This document shows, piece after piece, positions 38,492 through 50,211 of a stretch of 64,000 nucleotides of DNA. The notes under the pieces are model-generated. The model was not told the origin of the DNA and did not search any database. It saw only the letters and a program-made list of their open reading frames with translations. Position 1 is the first letter of the stretch. Each line of letters starts with the position of its first letter. The DNA lies in NCBI GenBank assembly GCA_022578605.1, contig MU394079.1, forward strand, positions 335,379 through 399,378. Reading direction: 5' to 3'. Source of the DNA: Camillea tinctor. Taxonomy: Eukaryota; Ascomycota; Sordariomycetes; Xylariales; Xylariaceae. The position numbers were made by a program, and so were the translations under genes.

Positions 38492-39638
38492 ATGAGACCG
38501 ACCACACCTCGGCTCTTCCAAGTTCTGCGCACCCTGCAGCATGAAAATCCCCTAGTTAGTCAAGCACATCATCCCGCATACCACCAGCCATTTTAAGCTC
38601 ATCCGACTTACACATGCAGGGTCTCCCACGCACCGGCTCGATCCCGCGCATGCAGCGGGGTCTCCCGGAGCGGCGAAAGATGAAAGATGTCTCGAAAGTG
38701 GTAGCCGTGTCGTCGGCGAAAGGGGGTGTGGGGAAGAGCACCGTAGCCGGTCAGTGTGATGATCTCGATCGTGTACGACGAGATCGATTCGGTTATAACT
38801 AACATCTATCACCTTCGGTGCTGCTAGCCAACCTGTCTCTGGCCTTCGCAAGGATGGGCTACCGCGCCGGTATCCTGGACACGGATATCTTCGGACCCTC
38901 CATCCCTACTCTGTTTGACTTGTCCGAGGAGCCGAGACTTTCCCCAAGTTAGTCCGCCTGCACCTCGCCCTTTTCCTCGCTCTATAAGTCTCGACTAACC
39001 AGGAACATAGACAACCAACTGTTACCACTATCCAATTATGGGGTCAAGACCATGTCTATGGGATACCTGGTCGGCGAAGACGCACCTGTGGTGTGGCGTG
39101 GGTTGATGGTCATGAAAGCACTCCAACAGCTACTGCACGAGGTTGACTGGGGCGGCCTGGATGTCCTAGTCTTGGACCTGCCCCCCGGTACCGGCGATAC
39201 GCAACTCACCATCACCCAACAGATTGTACTTGACGGTAAGTAGAATAGCACCGCAATAAACTAGCTCCCTAGGCTGACAGATCGCCGGCAGGCTCCATCA
39301 TTGTAACCACTCCACACACTCTAGCAGTCAAAGATGCAGTCAAGGGTATCAACATGTTTAAGAAGGTCAATGTGCCACTACTAGGACTTGTTCAGAACAT
39401 GTCGCTTTTCAACTGCCCACACTGCCATCACCACACAGCGGTGTTCGGCTCTAACGAGCGCATCAAGGAAATCTGCCAACAGCAATCGATGGACTTGCTC
39501 GGGGATATTCCTTTGCACCAGAACGTAGGGGGTGACGGACAGCGAGGTAAGCCGACCGTGGTGTCCGAACCTGAGAGTGAGAGAGCGCAGGCATTCACAT
39601 CTATCGCCCAACAAGTAGCGATAAAAATCGGATTGTAA
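38492..39638 (+). CDS. IND1: Mitochondrial Fe-S carrier IND1 (NUBPL), complex I assembly
   Basis: Five exons: 38492-38554, 38620-38749, 38828-38947, 39011-39235, 39292-39638; 294 residues. A Mrp/NBP35-type P-loop ATPase that delivers iron-sulfur clusters to respiratory complex I. The first exon ([21 protein letters not shown]) is basic, without acidic residues near the start, as for a matrix targeting signal. The deviant Walker A KGGVGKS lies at 55-61, and the [10 protein letters not shown] and [13 protein letters not shown] motifs of the Mrp family follow. The cluster-binding CPHC is at 221-224, as in IND1/NUBPL rather than cytosolic NBP35, which has an extra N-terminal cysteine cluster. Intron positions keep phase in all four cases. 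A smaller prediction starting near 38614 or 39052 would miss the targeting peptide or P-loop. Confidence 0.96.
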
Positions 39639-40146
39639 GATGAAGTTGACCTAAAGAACGGCCATGTAAAAACATTTATATCACTCGAAAGGGATTCCTT
39701 GCATAGTTTGTTGCTAGTTTATTTCTCTGCGACTAGGGCTATAGTACCTCTATAGTAGGTCAATGGATTCATGAGGCTGAGGAACGATACTTTCGTATCA
39801 GCCAATATCGTAGGGCTAGCGGACGCCGAGACGTCACGATTCCTGTACATGACCAGAATTTAGCGAATCAACCCTTAAATATTGGGGCTATGAGGATGAT
39901 GAATAACTCTCCATGCAAAGCAGACTTGTATTGATTTCAGAGCTCAGCCGGAGATAGCCTCGAGCACTAACAAGGCAATACTTGCTCACAGACTACTACG
40001 TTAGCATCCATCGCATCTGAACAGAAGGGAGAGGGAATAAAAGCCTAAGACTCCATCCAAACGCCGACGCCATCCAACATCCGTATCCCACGCAACCGAC
40101 TGGCTATAGATATATGTATATATGCGGAACCTATCTGCAGGCGGTA
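39639..40146. other. Convergent intergenic IND1 / SPF30
   Basis: Shared 3' flank of two converging genes, 508 bases. Nothing coding is seen. Confidence 0.5.
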
Positions 40147-41205
40147 TTAGTCCAGATCGTCGTTGGTTTGATAGATATGACGGGTTCTAGTAGGGTCCTT
40201 CCGCATGGCTTGTCCAGAGCCCGTAAAGCCAACTGCAAGCAGGTTAGAAAATTGGTCAGGCTAGCAAAAGCAGGCGTGGTAACAACCAACCTCTACCATG
40301 AACACCCTCGGGTGTACGGAACATGCTGTCCTTCTTGGCCTTCTGCCCCTTGGCGAACTTCGATTTGGTGTTGAAATCTTGCCACTTGTTCTTACCGGCC
40401 TCGAGCTCCTTGGTCGCCTTGATCTTCTTGGCCTTGGGTTTTACCTCCCCGGCGTTCTTGAGGGCCTCTTCCTTGTTTTTCTGGGCCAGCTCGGGATTTA
40501 TGCTGGCAGCAGCCGAGATGACGCCGGGGTTAGACGATACGGAAGGGGCGGGAGGCTGAGGCGGGGCAGAAGAGGGAGCGGTGGTATTAGCGGGAGTGCC
40601 ATCAGCCTTCCGCTTCTGGGCAACCGGTCGGATATCCTTCGCTCGCAGCTGCTCTGTGGTATCGTAGCTCTTGAACTTAACGACGTAGATAGGGGCGGTT
40701 GAAGAGCCGGTAATGGAGGTGATGCGCGCCGGGTAAAAGGCCTTGTCGCCCGTGACCCACTTCGCCATGACGTTGTCGTTCACCTTGTAGGATACTAAGG
40801 CAGCATCAAGCTCCTTCTCCTCGGCAGGCTGGGCCTTCTTGAAGGCGGGGTGATTTTCTCGTGACCATTTCTCTTGGACGGGAGGTGGCGAGGGGGCTTT
40901 CGGCTTGGAGGGTGCCTTGGTCGGCTTCAGTTCAGCAAGGGTTTCGCTCAGAAGCGCGAGCGCATCATCTAACTCAGACTTGAGAGCAAGAAGCTCTGCG
41001 TTACCAGCATCATCTTTAAGACCGGCGTTGACGACGTCGAGCTAAGCGAAAAGAATTAGATAAGGGTCAGCTTCGATTCAGATTCAAGGAAATAAGAGAT
41101 GGGAATGGGAATGGGAATGGGGATGGGGATGGGGATGACGGGCGCAACACTCACCTGCTCCTGGTATTGCTTGATATCCTCCTCGATGGATGTGATGTCG
41201 GCCAT
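40147..41205 (-). CDS. SPF30 / SMNDC1-like Tudor splicing factor
   Basis: Three exons, 41205-41155, 41041-40291 and 40232-40147, give 295 residues. SPF30 (SMN-related) is needed to assemble the tri-snRNP into the spliceosome; its Tudor domain binds dimethyl-arginine tails of Sm proteins. The protein starts with a short coiled helix (MADITSIEEDIKQYQEQ, then KSELDDALALLSETLAEL). A proline-rich linker follows. The Tudor domain lies at about 98-160 (VMAKWVTGDKAFYPARITSI, then YVVKFKSYDTTEQLRAKDIRPV). The C-terminal segment KSKFAKGQKAKKDSMF with the last exon VGFTGSGQAMRKDPTR is the family's conserved tail. Intron 1 (113 nt) contains a hexanucleotide repeat. The last exon is too short to be found as an open frame on its own. 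Confidence 0.93.
41100..41137. repeat. GGGAAT/GGGGAT hexanucleotide repeat in SPF30 intron 1
   Basis: Six units of GGGAAT followed by GGGGAT in direct succession within the first intron of SPF30, with one base change separating the two halves of the array. This is a simple microsatellite. Confidence 0.8.
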
Positions 41206-44200
41206 TTTTACGATCGGAATACGAAAGTATTCAGTTGAAAAGGAAAAGAAAAAAGAAAAAACGAAATAATAACGGGGGTATGCTGTTCGATCGGAGGGTG
41301 GATGAAGGGGAGAACTTCAATAGTGAAACGTTTAATTAACGGTTACGATTTTGTTGTAGTTGTAGTGGAGTTGATGTGAATTTGGCTGGAGGCGGGAACC
41401 ATTTGGGGTCCATCTGAAGAGAGAGAGAAAAAAAAAGAAAACATGGACCACCTTTTTTTATTATTTAACCTCTAGGCACTACCGTACTACCCTGATGACA
41501 GTGTCAGACAGCTGTGTTGGACCCACATGCTCTTAGTTGTAAAGTGACAATTAGCTGGCACGTACCAACTCTTCTTCAGTGTACGGAGTACATAGGTACA
41601 TGTACATATATACATACTACATACTAGCATACATACATCATCTAAGCTCAACCCGAATGTGCGGTAAATCCGAGTCTATAGGTTAGGTTAGTATATACCC
41701 TACCTATCTGGTAACCAATGAATTCCTTATGCAGAGGTTCCTTCTCGCTCCACCAATGTAAAGTTCTATACAGTTGAGCAACATCCTTAACTAATGCGAA
41801 CTCATCTTAAATAGACTGTCGGTTCTAAACAACATAACCTATAATATAAAAATATGGTTTGAATGTATCGATCATAAGTCGAACACTCAGACTTGTTCTT
41901 ATAAGAAATAAATTCATTGCGTATCAAAAGTAAGTAGGTACCTAAACTTCACCCCAATTCTCGATTCTCTATTATACCTCGGGCACCTATCATCTTGACC
42001 TAAACAAGATACATGTATTGTCCTTTATAACAATCTATATAACCTAGTAGATCTAGGCTGCTAGATTAACTTATGCATGTCAAGTCCAAACTAATAACTA
42101 GCTAATACTTCTTTTGTACCCTGTAGTTTGGTATACTTCATACCAGAAATCCTTGTCGAAGCCAAGTACATTTCTTCGTAGCCAATGAGCAGCACATGAT
42201 CATAGACGCTGGGAACTTCTTCAATCCATCGTAACACACTACACTAGTGAGTTACTACTAGCTCTTAAAGCCCAGCTACCGAGGTAGCTGATGTGGCGTT
42301 CACGATGTTCTGTGATTGCTGCAGGCTCCTCATAGCTGACAATACAGTGTTACCCTACCAGGGGGGTGGAATATACTGGCCGTGCCCAGCCTACTGCAAA
42401 AGATCGCTGCTCGCCTGAATAGCTACCAGTCCGTACGATTGTGCACGGCGAACCTGCTAAGTTGGCACTTTTGTAGAGTGTAACTGTTATGTTTTCACCA
42501 AAGGAGGCCTCTTAAAAGGTTATTGCATATTTACTAACCTAACCCATATGGTTAACACAGCATTCATATAGCCATGTAACCTAACATGCTACCATTGCCT
42601 TATTCAACATCAACTCCTGAAAAGTAACTTAACTATTATATCAAAAAAAAAAAGACTAGTTGATAAGTTCAGGAAACACGTATTACCAAGCAGCGCGGAT
42701 GTGCTTCGTTATTCAGTGTAGCCATGACATTCATATCTCGGTGAGGATTTTCTTCTGATAAACCCTGTCTGCTCAGCTTCAGCGTGATACGCTTCGCCAA
42801 GATCCGAATAAGCAAAAGAATAAGCAAAATATATGGGACGTATCACTTTGCATTGCTGATAGCCATCGCCGGATTCCCTTCTTTACCACATCTGCAGGTT
42901 TAGTCGCCCATCTGCCCCTCATCCCCTAATATGCATGTAGCAGACTTGTCCAATAGTTTGAATAGATGGAATGAGGGGGTGATTGGGGGCGCAGCGCACC
43001 ATTGTGCCTGGTGAGTTCAACCTAGGTTAGGTGGTTCTTATTGTAGCATCATGATCGGTCCCCACGACTTTGATTCTATGCCTGCTTGGTTATGTTATTT
43101 TCCTTGTTAGATCCAAGTGATCGAGTCCATAATCAAGTTGTCTCGGTTACCACACGTATAGGAGTGGTTTTCTCTAACCCAGGGGGGTTCTTCTTGGATA
43201 ACTAGTAACAAATATCCAAGCCTGCTTTAGTTATCAAACTATACTCTTTTTCCTCACTCATACACACAGCCTCGCGAATTAGCATCCTTCAGTAGAATTC
43301 TAGCATACATAGCCCCAGAGTCCGAAAATAAAGCTTCTAAAATTGTATTCAAAGCTGAAAAAATCACCTGCGGACCCCAAATATCCCCCAAGCTGCTTAT
43401 TTCTAGGGCTTTTTTCTACGAAGATATAAACTAGCATGAGCCGCAGAAGATTTGGATTACTTTTCTGTTCGGTCTCCTTTTTCACGATCTATCAACCGTT
43501 TAGCCGGCCAAAAGTTCCTTCTTGTGTTGCAATCCTCTCGTGGTCCTCCCCTATGCGAGACTTGCACTTCCATGGGGAGAGCCCTCCTCCCCAAGCCCAC
43601 ATCGAATATACTCATAGTCTCCAACCCCCCTTAAACGAGGCGAACTTGAATCGATGTATCCTCCATATCCCTTTGCACGAAACAACACGCGTCATCAATG
43701 GGTGACCAATGCATATCGCCGATGCTCCCGAGATGACCGTTGACCTAGTCTAAGGACAAGGGTAGCCCTTTTGTGACGGACTCGGTCCCTTCGTCGCCGC
43801 TCGACACTCTCGGTGGGTCGCCGGAATGAGGCAACTTAGCATATGGCCGTATTTATGCATGATTCTGGTTGCCTTTTTACATTTAGTGCTTGCGGCCTGA
43901 AAGGCTCTACCTAGGTATCCAACCCTTTATATCGATACGAACCCGATGCCCTCTGTCCATGACGATCCCCGACTAGATGCTATCGTAAGACACCTTAGAG
44001 GGGTGAGAATAGTGAAAGGCAACCGTGCTATAGAAGGGAATCATGCCCATCCCGTGACATGGCAAAGGAAAGGGAACTAACTATATAGCGCATCTAAGTT
44101 GATTCGATATTGCTTCCTTCGGCGAAAAAAGTCCCTGGTGGCACGAATGTCCTTCTGCCAAGTTCCTGCTGTTTAGTCCCTTTCAAATCACTTCGATTAT

Positions 44201-44335
44201 AGACAGACGAGTATTAGGGTTATGATATCTTGGAGTTGAGCCCCGGAAAGAATGGTCTTTTTTTTATCCTTCCATTGCATCAAGGAATGTTGTCTGAAAG
44301 TAAACAAGTCTTTTGTTGTAAACTTTAGAGACATC
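41206..44335. other. 3.1-kb intergenic region
   Basis: No gene is supported. It holds GTACGGAGTAC (41581-41591), AACCTAGGTT (43019-43028) and TACCTAGGTA (43908-43917). AT-rich, with no open frame above about 90 codons; the frames at 43436-43705 overlap on two phases and look random. The 5' end of the zinc-finger gene's mRNA presumably lies in the last few hundred bases. Confidence 0.55.
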
Positions 44336-46272
44336 ATGGAAAACTTAAAGTCTGCAATGAGCTTAGGCGCTGAATATCCTCCCAGCTACCATACCTATGC
44401 TACTCCGAGCACCCCCGACCCACCCGACTGGATGACTTCGTTGAACCAACCCTACGGAATTAACGAAGACAGATATCCATGCACAACTGGCCCTGGATAT
44501 GGGGGAAAGTATATTAATGCTAGCCAACCCTGCAGGTTAGTTACACATATCCCATCACGACCAAGAGTATACGAAACTAACTCAGTCGAAGATTCCTTCA
44601 TGATGTGCCGGATAGATGCTACAAGAATCGTTTCTTTGCTAGAGCTCTTGAGTTCTATTATCTAGAACAAAATATATTTCCTCCTGACAAGGCCTACCCT
44701 TGTCTCATGTTCAACTGTCCACAAAAAGATTTCAAAGATCCTCGAGAAATGTTGCGGCACCTCAAACAATGCGAATTCTTTCCTCAAGGAAGATTTCGGT
44801 GTCCCGCTTGCCATGATGCCTCCTCGTTTCGAAAACTTGCAGAGAGGAGATGCTCCTGGGACGCTGCGCGCCTAGGCTCAAAACTCCGAAGAACGTTGAA
44901 AAGTCCTATGACAATTATCAAGGACATGATGAGGAGGAACTCTGCTCCCAACCCATCCATTGATGGTTCAGAGTTTGAACAGAGAGCAACGGGAGAAGAA
45001 GTCAATCTATCCGGGATTAGCGAACTACCATCCAAGTTTGAAAAAGAGTGGATGAGAGGAGTTAATCCACTCGAGATCAGCGAGCTCCCATCCAAGCTCG
45101 AAAAGGGAGTAATAGGAGGATTCAATCCATTCGGGATCAGCGAACTCGAATCTCAACTACACTTTTCAGAGCTTGATGGTGGACAATCCATCTTTGACTC
45201 ACAAATATCTCTTCCAAAACCAGAAAGCACTCGGAAGGGTCGCGCTGAGTTAGAAGGTTCACGGCGAGACTCACAATGCATAATTCCAGAGTTAGAATGC
45301 CCTCAGCCCTTCACCAAGCGTCATACTCGCCCTATAGATACCTCTTACAACTTACTATCCCAAGTGTCTCCAAGTCAACTGTCCTCAACATCATCGAAGT
45401 CACTTGATGAATGTTTTAGCGACGTCTCGCCAACATCTGGAACCACCGCGACGCAATCTACACCCACTGATAATCCGGATCCTAGAATGATTAACCCCAC
45501 TATCCACCAGGGTCTAAATGATCATCAGAGTATGCATCAGGAGATGGATCACATTGAAAGCGAATACCCAGACCTCTCAGACTTTTGGCAATCTTGCCCG
45601 TCGGTGTTCGCTCCAAATACGGGGTTGATACTTAACGAGTCGTCCTCTCTGATCGGCCAGGTCGGACTTCAGAATGACAGAGGTCCTCCTCCTCTGAGCC
45701 TTGATACAGGATGCATGATGGGGGGTTTCAATGATCACATGTATGATCGAGATTCCTTTAAGTGCGATACTGGCGCCTGGAAGTTTGTTCAAAACATAAA
45801 CTCCTTGTTCCAACAGCCACCGCTTGGCGAATACAACGCCAATGGCCTGTCGTTCCCTAGCACCGTGGAAGAGGCAGCGGCCCCTAAAGAACAAATTTTC
45901 GACGAGCGCGACTACTCGCCGCATTCCAAACCAGTAGACTTGTCTCCATCAAGCTTTGACGGCTCTCCTACTACAGAGTCGCCAACTGGTGATACCCAGC
46001 TGAAGTGTGATCTTTGCGACTTTGTACCCACAGGCAAACCGGAGAATCTGAGAGCCTATCGGCGGAAGCACATGAAAACCCATGAGGATCTGACCCCTCT
46101 CCCCTGCCCACACTGCGAGACGCGATTCACCCGCCAAGACAACCTCACGACGCACATCCGTATCTATCACCCGGATTTCCGAGCATCGCCCTGTGTGCCA
46201 TATAGGAAGCGAAAGCGCAGCTCTCACAGCCTCAAAGGCGCGACCCCAAAGAGGAGGAGTATTGCTACGTAG
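44336..46272 (+). CDS. C2H2 zinc-finger protein, putative transcription factor
   Basis: Two exons, 44336-44535 and 44586-46272, give 628 residues. A pair of C2H2 fingers near the C-terminus (about 542-600: CDLCDFVPTGK ... HMKTH, then CPHCETRFTRQDNLTTHIRIYH) is followed by a basic RKRKRSS tail, so it probably binds DNA in the nucleus. An N-terminal cysteine/histidine segment (about 104-140, CLMFNCPQKDFKDPREMLRHLKQC, CPAC) resembles degenerate fingers found in a fungal family of such proteins. The middle is serine-rich and disordered, with a 20-residue tandem repeat (about 205-250). The intron (AG|GTTAGT to CTCAG) joins PC-SRRFLHDVPDRC; without it the two open frames do not connect. An alternative acceptor six bases later keeps frame. 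The target genes are unknown. Confidence 0.84.
45003..45150 (+). repeat. 60-bp tandem repeat inside the zinc-finger gene
   Basis: About two and a half units encode GISELPSKFEK, EISELPSKLEK and GISELESQL with a 20-residue period, the linker reading (V/F)NP(L/F). The codons differ between units, so the duplication is not recent. Confidence 0.8.
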
Positions 46273-47524
46273 ACATTTAGCCTCACTGTTGAGTGTTGTT
46301 ATTGGGAAGCAAGACTTCTCTGTTGATTGGATGTGATTAGATGGAATATTGTGATAAGGGAAGGCGCTTTATTGGACTCGTATTTTTTACTTTCGAAGAA
46401 GCTATATCAGGTGTTGAGGACTAATAGGAGTTGGAATAATCGTTTTCTGTATCTTTCAACAACTACGAACTATTCACTATGACATCTCTATAGCAATACC
46501 ATCCATTCCTTTTCTAACCAATCACGAGACTATGATAATTGAACATCCTCCTGCCTTCATGATTTTTATAATGACCCGTAGATGAACGCTATAACGTTTG
46601 TTGCATCTATGCATCCCGTGGTAGAAATTGAACTCCCATTTACCAAACATCATGAGCTGTTTAGGTATTTACCTTCAAAAAGTTAGTTATGACACAAATT
46701 ATGACTCACACGGAATCTTCGCTTGATGTATCCCCGTCCCCTGCGATCTAGATACTATGGATTGTAACACAATGATGGAATCATGCCAAAGGATTACCCA
46801 GACCAAAAGAACGAGACCCAACACTCCGTAAACCGTCCAGTCTGTGACAACATCAAGATCCCTTTGAATCCACGGATGCTTCAACGCCAAGGGAGCTATC
46901 ATCTCAGTTTGACGGTAAATAAGCTCCTATTAGAAGGACATGATGGGCTTCTACACAGGATACCTTGCTTAAGGGCCTTTTGTGACCTATCAAATCTGCC
47001 TTACACCCCCATAAAGGATTATATTAGGTTTATATGCGCACACCCGTTCGTCCGGCGCGACCACCTCGTTTCCTGTCGGGTAGGGACAGGTCACTGTACT
47101 AGTTAGCTCCATAAACTCTCAGGATCTAATCTTGCCGGCAAGAAAGGGCACTTTTGCGGCTCTTCAGAAACAAACCTCGTTTTTTTCTCCCGCACACGAA
47201 CAAAAGGGAACTTCAGAGTCGCCGCGTCAGCGTTTCGTGCCCTGAAAGGGTATGTTTTACTGGGCAATATGGCGAAAAGAACGAAAGTGCTTACACTATT
47301 GTAAAATAATATGTGAAGCGGCGGAAGCAACAAATGGATGAAATTTCTCAAGAATGGAGTAGTATAAAGATACCGCTGTGCCCTCATCATATCGGGCCTG
47401 GCATCTTCGTAACGCACCTCAACTTCTAGCCAGCCAAGCTTGTTTCTACCAAGACAAAAAGGGAAAGAAAAACACCATTTTTTTACCTACTATACATCAC
47501 TCATCCCATAATCCAATCCTCAAA
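46273..47524. other. Intergenic region 3' of zinc-finger gene
   Basis: AT-rich 3' flank, then promoter of the small gene at 47525. No supportable coding frame; the 90-110 codon frames near 46783-47417 are not convincing. Confidence 0.5.
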
Positions 47525-47902
47525 ATGGCGCGCAACAGGTAAATACCAGCCCCCAGCCCCCATCCCCACTCTCTTCTTTCCCCTAACCCACGCATCCATC
47601 GCATATTCAACACATTACTACTTAATCCGAGTAACTCAACTTACTCACATCATCATTGTCTTCATCACAGCGGCAGCAAGACCCACGCTTCCTCCGGGAA
47701 GAAAAGCAGCAGCAGCAAGCGAGACGGGCGGGACAACAGCAGCAGCACTTCGGGGCCCTCGCAGAGCTCCGGCTACCAGCTCGGCCAATATGTTCAAGAC
47801 CCCCAACGCCACGAACAAATCGCCCTTGGTATTTCGACCCACCAGCAGCTGCAGCAGTGGGATGCGAACTGGCAGGCGGCGAGCGGGCAGGGGTCCCGCT
47901 AA
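47525..47902 (+). CDS. Small Ser/Gln-rich protein, 81 residues
   Basis: Two exons, 47525-47538 (14 nt, MARN plus two bases) and 47671-47902, give 81 residues. The intron is GTAAAT...CACAG, 132 nt, phase 2. The protein has a serine/lysine-rich half (SGKKSSSSKRDGRDNSSS) and a more ordered C-terminal half with SSGYQLGQYVQDPQRHEQIALGI, then QQLQQWDANW. The aromatic, glutamine-rich end looks evolutionarily constrained rather than random, and the leader before the ATG is A-rich like a genuine start (CTCAAAATGGCG). I do not recognise a family. The two exons are in a frame that has no long open reading frame, so it is easily missed. Confidence 0.68.
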
Positions 47903-47912
47903 GGATGAGACG

Positions 47913-47946
47913 ATATGGGAGGAGATGAGATGAGATGAGATGAGAT
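47913..47946. repeat. GATGA pentanucleotide repeat
   Basis: At least four consecutive GAGAT/GATGA units directly downstream of the small protein's stop codon, so probably in its 3' UTR. Confidence 0.7.
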
Positions 47947-49289
47947 AGCACAGATGCCACAGAGCTGTAGCCGGACTATGGGCTCGAATTATTGAGTTTT
48001 TTTTTTTTTGTTTTTTCTGGGTTTTTTTTTTTGAGGAGGAGGAGGAGGAAAGAGAGGAAATTTCTTGGCTTCTTGTCGGCGCAATTGTGCGTCTCTGATT
48101 TCAAAACAGCCACTTAACGTGGTAATAGTAGTAGTCTTCAACAGTTAGTAGTAGTGTGCTATAGTCTCTCTCAGGGGAAGAAACGGAAGCAATACAAAAA
48201 CGATCATTCAAACCATTCCGATGTAATGCGCGTCAACTCTGCTTCTCTTTTCTTTTTCGATGAGTGAAAATAAGAAAAGAAAAACGGCCCCATTTATAGA
48301 TGTTCAGCCAAGAAACCCGAGTCCCTGGGTCTGATGTTGTTGTCGTCGTTGTAGAAAAAAGCACCTACCAATCCATCCATGTCTGGCATGTCTTGGGGCT
48401 TTCCTGTTCTGTTCGCTGCGCACGCGCTCATTGGACCGAGCGACAAAGCCCCCAACCCATGTCTCACAAGCTACTGCGCTGCGGGTACTAAATTTCTGGG
48501 GACTTGCCAAAGCGAAATGGGGCGGTTTTGCAACTTCCAAATAATTATTATTACCGTGATGGACGTTTCTTACTTGGCAGTTTGGTTGGATTGATTGACT
48601 GATCAAATTGCACTAACCTATAAACAATAAATTGGCTGATCATTTGGGCGAATCTATCCCTACACTGAGGATTATTTCAGTGAACGTACCATGAATCTAC
48701 TAGGTTAAGTTAGTCAGTACGCGCGACTCTTAAGTATGCCAATAACTTACAAAGGTATAGGAATGCAAACATGTGTTCTACAAATTCGGGTTAAGACAAA
48801 CCAGTTCGAGGCTTATTCTTTCGATTAATTGTAGATAGTAATGATTATCGCAATGCCAAATAGAATGACCAGTATAATCCGCAGACCTAGATACTCGGTG
48901 CGACCAAATCAAGAAACATTGATTTATACCCAGGGGCACAATAAGATTTATATCACAACTGAAGCCAACTCCATACAATACCTCTTATTCCTAATTAACT
49001 TCCACACATACACATAGCTCTTTATCTAGGTATCTCTACTCTTAATTCCCCTTTCGATGAAATATTGACTAGGTAATATATAGATACTATCCCCCCTCTC
49101 TAAATCAGCATTTACTAAACAAACTTGCAGCAAGTAAGCAAGTTCCATCAAAACATCAGAACACAATCGCCTCCGTCGTGATAACCCTATAAGTTCATAT
49201 CTCAACACCTTCACTATCATCCCTCCAACGTAAACAGTCCCCTAACAAAGCATCCCCGAAAATAAAAATAAAAAATAGCATTTAATCCA

Positions 49290-49510
49290 AACCCCCCTCC
49301 CCCCCCCCCTGACTAAACTTACAACCCAATCCCTACCCTAACACCACCAACACTTACCCTAACCCCCTTACCTTCACCCCATCCCTCTTCCGTCGCATCC
49401 CCCCAACCCAACACCCCAAACCCAAACCCAAACCCTCAAAGCCCCCGATAAAACCAACAAACACCCTCCCCTAAATGCATCCTTTTCATCCCAACCCTCC
49501 ACCATCGCAC
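49290..49510. repeat. C-rich, nearly G-free tract
   Basis: Between 49321 and 49500 I count only about five G in 180 bases, while C is the most common base, with an 11-C run at 49299-49309 and AACCC-like units (CCCAAACCC repeats around 49425-49440). It is not a perfect telomere repeat. Confidence 0.75.
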
Positions 49511-50211
49511 AGCATACTACACGACGTCAAACAAATCACGTGCCTCATTCCAGCTTATCGCCACCTGGTTAGGTGCATTATCCTGATGTGGGCATAAAAA
49601 AAAGCAAAAAAAAAAAAAAGGCAAGCAAGCCTATACACAAAACTAGGGGTAGGTACTTGCTGGCGCCATCCTATCAAACCCCGCCTGTGTCGTATCACTT
49701 TTATATTACTTGCAGGAGCCCGAAAACATGGGGCATAAGGGAATTTCCTCCCACTCACGGAATCAAAAACGTCGACCAATGGAAAATATTATTTAATAAA
49801 AAAAAAGGTTGTTTTGAATAAACGGTCCAATTAGTTGTTAAAGCAGCAGTAGGGGTGGTACCTAGTAGTGGTGCTCTGTTCCAATCTACAAGCCAAACGT
49901 CGACGCAAGGACCAATCTCCTATTTTATTATGTGCACTGCACTCAATGCATCATCATTGTAAACCGGCTCTTGAAGAAAAACAACAACGCAAAAAGGTCA
50001 CACAGCCCACGCAACAAAAGAAGTTCGTATCGCAATTCCACTTTTAAATAAAAGCTCATTCACAAAAAAAGTCTAAGGAATGATTTCATCATCTAAACCA
50101 CAGACCTTTCCACCTCCTCCCAAAAGAAAGCCCTGCTCCCCATGACAAATTTATTTCCTATGTATAAACATCCAACCGAAGCACCTGCACGAATAGAAAT
50201 AAAACACTCCC

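Larger units (their letters stand above)
47903..50211. other. 2.3-kb intergenic region with simple repeats
   Basis: No gene seen. A GATGA-type pentanucleotide run follows the small gene (about 47913-47946), poly-T tracts lie near 47996-48031, and a C-rich, nearly G-free tract covers about 49290-49510. The right end is the 3' flank of the GH72 gene. Confidence 0.55.

Noticed and set aside
44605..44665. Zinc-finger gene starting at an internal codon of the second frame
   Set aside because: A 50-nt intron links it to the upstream exon in phase and the upstream ATG has a better context.
49310..49450. Telomere-like repeat
   Set aside because: CCCTAA appears only singly among unrelated C-rich words; no tandem array.
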